Source: Legionellales bacterium UBA4722 (lineage in GTDB: Bacteria; Pseudomonadota; Gammaproteobacteria; DSM-16500). From it: a stretch of 7,407 nt of DNA. The stretch covers positions 1 to 7,407 of the forward strand of contig DHJK01000144.1 of assembly GCA_002404295.1 (NCBI GenBank), read 5' to 3'. This document shows, piece after piece, positions 4,657 through 7,407 of the stretch. A program made the translations under genes and the position numbers. Position 1 is the stretch's first letter; every line of letters begins with the position of its first letter. The notes under the pieces are model-generated. The model saw nothing but the letters and a program-made list of their open reading frames with translations. It made no database searches and had not been told where the DNA came from.

Positions 4657-7251
4657 ATGCAATCAAATTCCGCCAATTATAATAATTTAGGCCAAAATCT
4701 ACGATTAAAATTGATTGAGAGCTATCCACGTCACATTGAATTTCAACATTTTGAATCTTCACAATTTTCTTTAGAAACATTTATCTCCATGATGACTAAA
4801 TGGCTGCAATATGCCAATACACCCTATTTACAAAAAGATAACAGGGGTATTTTTTACGCTGAAGATTATGTTAAACATACCTTTTCTACGGAAGTAGAAT
4901 CGCGATATATTCTTGGCTTATCGCATCCAAGTTATTGGGATATTAGCACTCATAGCACGTTATTTAGAGCTAAAGAAGGGCATCCAGTAAATAAAGCACT
5001 AAGCTCCTTTTTTCATGGGCCAACATTTGCAGATTGTGGCAATGTAGTCCAAGCTTGTATATATAGAGCGATTGAAGAAATGATTGGTACAATTGAGTTC
5101 AATCGTATCTTCGGTATGTCACTAACACCGTTTTTAATTACTCCTATTCTATATCATAAAATTTATTCTGAAACAGAAGAGCCCGAATATTCTTTAGATT
5201 TTAGAACCAAAAGCGGAAATCCACTTTTATTTCTGTTTGATAAGATTTCGGATAATGTAAATGAAGAAGAGATAAAACCGGGTGATATCCTATATATAAA
5301 AGGCGTAGAACAGTATTCACTAAAACACCTTGCAGGTTCAGGTAGTGGTGAGAATGTTATTTGCATTGGTAAAAATGAAAATAATGAAAATTTATATCTT
5401 GGTTTTGGCTCAGGAAAATTTACAAGTCCATTGACGTATAAAGAGATAAAATTAGTTCTTATTAAACTGTATAATGCAGATCATTATTTTGATACAACAA
5501 AAATGATCGAGAAGGCTGGTGACGCTAATCAAACTTTTAATTCAGAATTAAATCAAGATCAACTTAAATTTAATACACAAGTGTTTCTTGCTGGGAGATT
5601 AGCAAATGATGAAGTTAATGCAGACAGTCCTATTGTTGGTATTCAATATGTCATTCGACCTAACAAAGAAAAATTTGAGCTTTTTTTCAATCGAAAAATT
5701 CCAACTTGGCATAAACTTTCCATTGATGAATTAAATCAAAGTTGTAGGCTGAAAAAACCAACTTCAAATAACTCAGTTAAGCAAATCACAGCTATTACTG
5801 TTGAAACGCGCAACAAATCATTTTCAGATTATGAAGTCAAAACCACTGAACAAGACGCTATGCTATTAGCAGCTATGAAATTTACGGTGGCTGCTTGTTC
5901 TGCACGATCAACCGCTATTGGATTTGTTATGACAGGTATGCCTGGTGTAGGAAAAACACATCTAAGTATTGCTGTAGCAAATCAAGTAGCAAAAAACGGA
6001 TTGAAAGTAGTTTTTGTTGATAATGAAAATATTGGTAATTTATATCAAAAAATGTGTGAACAAAGCTCCGCTCAGGTATCTGATTCAGAGATGGATAAGC
6101 TTTTTTCAAATTGGCTGAGAGAAGCTGATCTAATAGTGTTAGACGATATCAACTCAAAATATGGAATAGGAGCTAGATTTTTAAGCATGGCCATAAAATA
6201 TGTCATGAATAATAACAAATCTATTATGATTAGTGGCAATCAGCCCTTGCATACTATTCAGGAAAGTCTGCCTGACTATATTGGATATGATGATGAAAGA
6301 ACATGTAACTTCCTTATTATCCAAGACATAAAAGGAGTGAGTTATCGTAAAACTTGGTGGTCGGAATTAAGCTTGTTTTCATCAAGCGGAGTATTAAAAA
6401 CAAACAATGATGCGTTAGATTTGCTTGCAAACATAAATATTGATCATCCTGCTGGTATCATTTTAGAAGAAAAAAATAATGTTAATTTAGAGAAAATCAG
6501 CACTCGGTATTTAGAATTGCCATGTGATAAAAATGTTAGAATACGAATTTTACAAGAACCGCATAGAAATCAGCATGTTTTTGATTTATATATTCATGAT
6601 TTTGATCAACATGATGTATTTTTTATAAAAGTGGATGGACATTGGGATCAATGTGAGCAATTATTAAATTTGATTTCGCATGTGCATGATCTTGGAAAAA
6701 AAATAATCGTAGTAACAAATGACGAAGTTTCTTTAACTAAAGGTATTCAGACCGCATTAGATGGTTGTACTTTAGAGAAAAGTAAGCTTAGATTAAACGA
6801 TAGAGCAGCAAATCTACTTCTTAAAACATCAGAATGGCCTACTATAATAGTGAAACAATGTACATTTTCAAAAAAACTAAATGAGCCAACACAAGCTCGA
6901 ATTACAATTGGGCCAAAGGCAAATGTTAGTACTAGTTCTACCTTGCTCGAGCCAAGCTCTGTATTATCGATGTTGCGATCCTCCCGATCTGAGAGTAAGC
7001 ATTCCAATCAAGTTGTTAATAAAAAATTAAAAAAACCTGAAACACCTATTTTTTCAGCGCCGCCTAAAAAAATACACTCTTCATCGTGGTGGTACTCATT
7101 ATTCTCTTGTTGCAGTAGTGATTCGGCTAGCGTAGAAACAACTATAAAAAAAGAATCTGTTAAGTCAATGGTGCTTCATAATGGGGAGAATAAAACTCTT
7201 AACGGCATGCAGTCTAATGTAAGCACTCCACGAACAAGGCCATACCACTAA
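4657..7251 (+). CDS. Tgl-like transglutaminase domain fused to DnaC/IstB-like AAA+ ATPase; candidate effector
   Basis: 864 residues, apparently four parts. Residues about 85-272 align by eye with Bacillus spore-coat transglutaminase Tgl (YW-x-I-S, then K-A, GP-x-F-x-D-C at 121-127, IG-x-x-x-FN at 143-149, GD-x-LY at 209-213, GENVI-x-IG at 231-238). Cys127 matches catalytic Cys116 and Glu232 matches Glu187; Asp126 replaces Glu115, and Phe250 stands where His200 is expected. About 30 extra residues lie between FN and GD. Residues about 395-570 are a DnaC/IstB-type AAA+ core: Walker A GMPGVGKT (427-434), Walker B LIVLDD (492-497), sensor-1 Asn528, candidate arginine finger Arg548. Residues about 580-735 may be a second ATPase core without Walker A. 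The tail is Ser/Lys-rich with SSSWWYSLFSCCSS (808-821). There is no signal peptide. The start follows an in-frame stop at 4633 with a weak GGA ribosome site. Inferred role: ATP-driven engagement of a target plus acyl transfer to it; the Tgl reading is an unaided alignment. Confidence 0.8.
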   Translation: MQSNSANYNNLGQNLRLKLIESYPRHIEFQHFESSQFSLETFISMMTKWLQYANTPYLQKDNRGIFYAEDYVKHTFSTEVESRYILGLSHPSYWDISTHSTLFRAKEGHPVNKALSSFFHGPTFADCGNVVQACIYRAIEEMIGTIEFNRIFGMSLTPFLITPILYHKIYSETEEPEYSLDFRTKSGNPLLFLFDKISDNVNEEEIKPGDILYIKGVEQYSLKHLAGSGSGENVICIGKNENNENLYLGFGSGKFTSPLTYKEIKLVLIKLYNADHYFDTTKMIEKAGDANQTFNSELNQDQLKFNTQVFLAGRLANDEVNADSPIVGIQYVIRPNKEKFELFFNRKIPTWHKLSIDELNQSCRLKKPTSNNSVKQITAITVETRNKSFSDYEVKTTEQDAMLLAAMKFTVAACSARSTAIGFVMTGMPGVGKTHLSIAVANQVAKNGLKVVFVDNENIGNLYQKMCEQSSAQVSDSEMDKLFSNWLREADLIVLDDINSKYGIGARFLSMAIKYVMNNNKSIMISGNQPLHTIQESLPDYIGYDDERTCNFLIIQDIKGVSYRKTWWSELSLFSSSGVLKTNNDALDLLANINIDHPAGIILEEKNNVNLEKISTRYLELPCDKNVRIRILQEPHRNQHVFDLYIHDFDQHDVFFIKVDGHWDQCEQLLNLISHVHDLGKKIIVVTNDEVSLTKGIQTALDGCTLEKSKLRLNDRAANLLLKTSEWPTIIVKQCTFSKKLNEPTQARITIGPKANVSTSSTLLEPSSVLSMLRSSRSESKHSNQVVNKKLKKPETPIFSAPPKKIHSSSWWYSLFSCCSSDSASVETTIKKESVKSMVLHNGENKTLNGMQSNVSTPRTRPYH

Positions 7252-7272
7252 TGGCCCTAGCTAAATAACCTG

Positions 7273-7312
7273 AAATGGCCGGTAAAGCCCTTTACCGCCC
7301 ATTTGAAAATTG
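7273..7312 (+). repeat. Dispersed GGCCGG palindrome, copy 3
   Basis: A near-perfect hairpin runs from 7273 to 7304: fourteen of fifteen positions pair (one C-C mismatch at 7279/7298) around a two-base loop. The shared unit with copy 2 spans 7275-7312. It begins 22 bases after the stop of the Tgl/AAA+ gene. It could end or stabilise that transcript, but only a short T-rich stretch (ATTT) follows. Beyond it, 7313-7407 holds a GAAG repeat and two weak hairpins (TGTTG/CAACA, CACA/TGTG) and no gene I can support. Confidence 0.65.
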
Positions 7313-7407
7313 AATCGAAGGAAGGAAGCTTTGTTGAGTCGCAACATTACTTTACTTCTGCGAGTCTCCCACCACATATTTGTGTAACACGCTTGCAATA
7401 AAAGTTT

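Noticed and set aside
5163..5366. 67-residue minus-strand frame
   Set aside because: Lies across the conserved GD-x-LY to GENVI region of the Tgl-like domain, so it is a shadow.
5927..6109. 60-residue minus-strand frame
   Set aside because: Antisense to the Walker A region of the ATPase; no ribosome site or recognisable sequence.
6747..7007. 86-residue minus-strand frame
   Set aside because: Antisense to the C-terminal part of the large gene with no supporting signal.
7316..7387. GAAG-rich ribosome-site-like run before a TTG-started frame of about 18 codons
   Set aside because: Frame ends at a TAA almost at once and has no recognisable content; possibly a relic or chance.
1..7407. CRISPR array, tRNA, rRNA, transposase or attachment site
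   Set aside because: No regularly spaced direct repeats with unique spacers, no cloverleaf-like or rRNA sequence, and no transposase or integrase motifs were seen on either strand. The IstB-like ATPase here is fused inside a larger protein without an IstA partner, so it is not an insertion sequence.

Overview
The window is A+T-rich bacterial DNA carrying what looks like a cluster of host-directed proteins. The best guess for the source is a gammaproteobacterium of the order Legionellales (Legionella, Berkiella, Aquicella or a relative). Reasons: a eukaryote-like F-box fused to divergent ankyrin-type repeats, proteins ending in hydrophobic hairpins or Ser/Thr-rich tails, a PAS-LuxR type regulator of a kind common in that order, and multidomain ORFs without classical signal peptides. 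This placement is inference from style and was not checked by a search.

Layout. The left edge (1-168) holds the possible start of a gene leaving the window on the minus strand and a short coiled-coil coding frame that looks like an out-of-frame tail of the regulator. Positions 161-841 (minus) encode a LuxR-type regulator with a PAS-like sensor. A 266-bp divergent region follows; it holds a good extended -10 promoter whose -35 box is overlapped by a palindrome. Positions 1108-3183 encode a 691-residue F-box and ankyrin-like protein with a C-terminal membrane hairpin. Just after its stop (3195-3386) is a short frame that still shows one repeat of the same family, probably a relic. Positions 3601-4380 encode an unrecognised 259-residue protein with a hydrophobic C-terminal third. 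Positions 4657-7251 encode an 864-residue multidomain protein. No gene-free stretch exceeds 300 bases.

The most notable gene is the last one. By eye its first ~270 residues match the Bacillus spore-coat transglutaminase Tgl, with the catalytic Cys and Glu in place and the usual His apparently replaced. This is fused to a complete DnaC/IstB-like AAA+ ATPase, a possible second degenerate ATPase core, and a Ser-rich tail with a Trp-Trp/Cys-Cys motif. I know of no described Tgl-AAA+ fusion.

Each of the three plus-strand genes is followed by a copy of a GGCCGG-containing imperfect palindrome, and each has its own promoter-like sequence, so they look like independent transcription units rather than an operon. 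A working idea, by inference only: the F-box protein would recruit host SCF ubiquitin ligase while the Tgl-like protein would modify or cross-link protein side chains, and the PAS-LuxR protein might control the divergent F-box gene.
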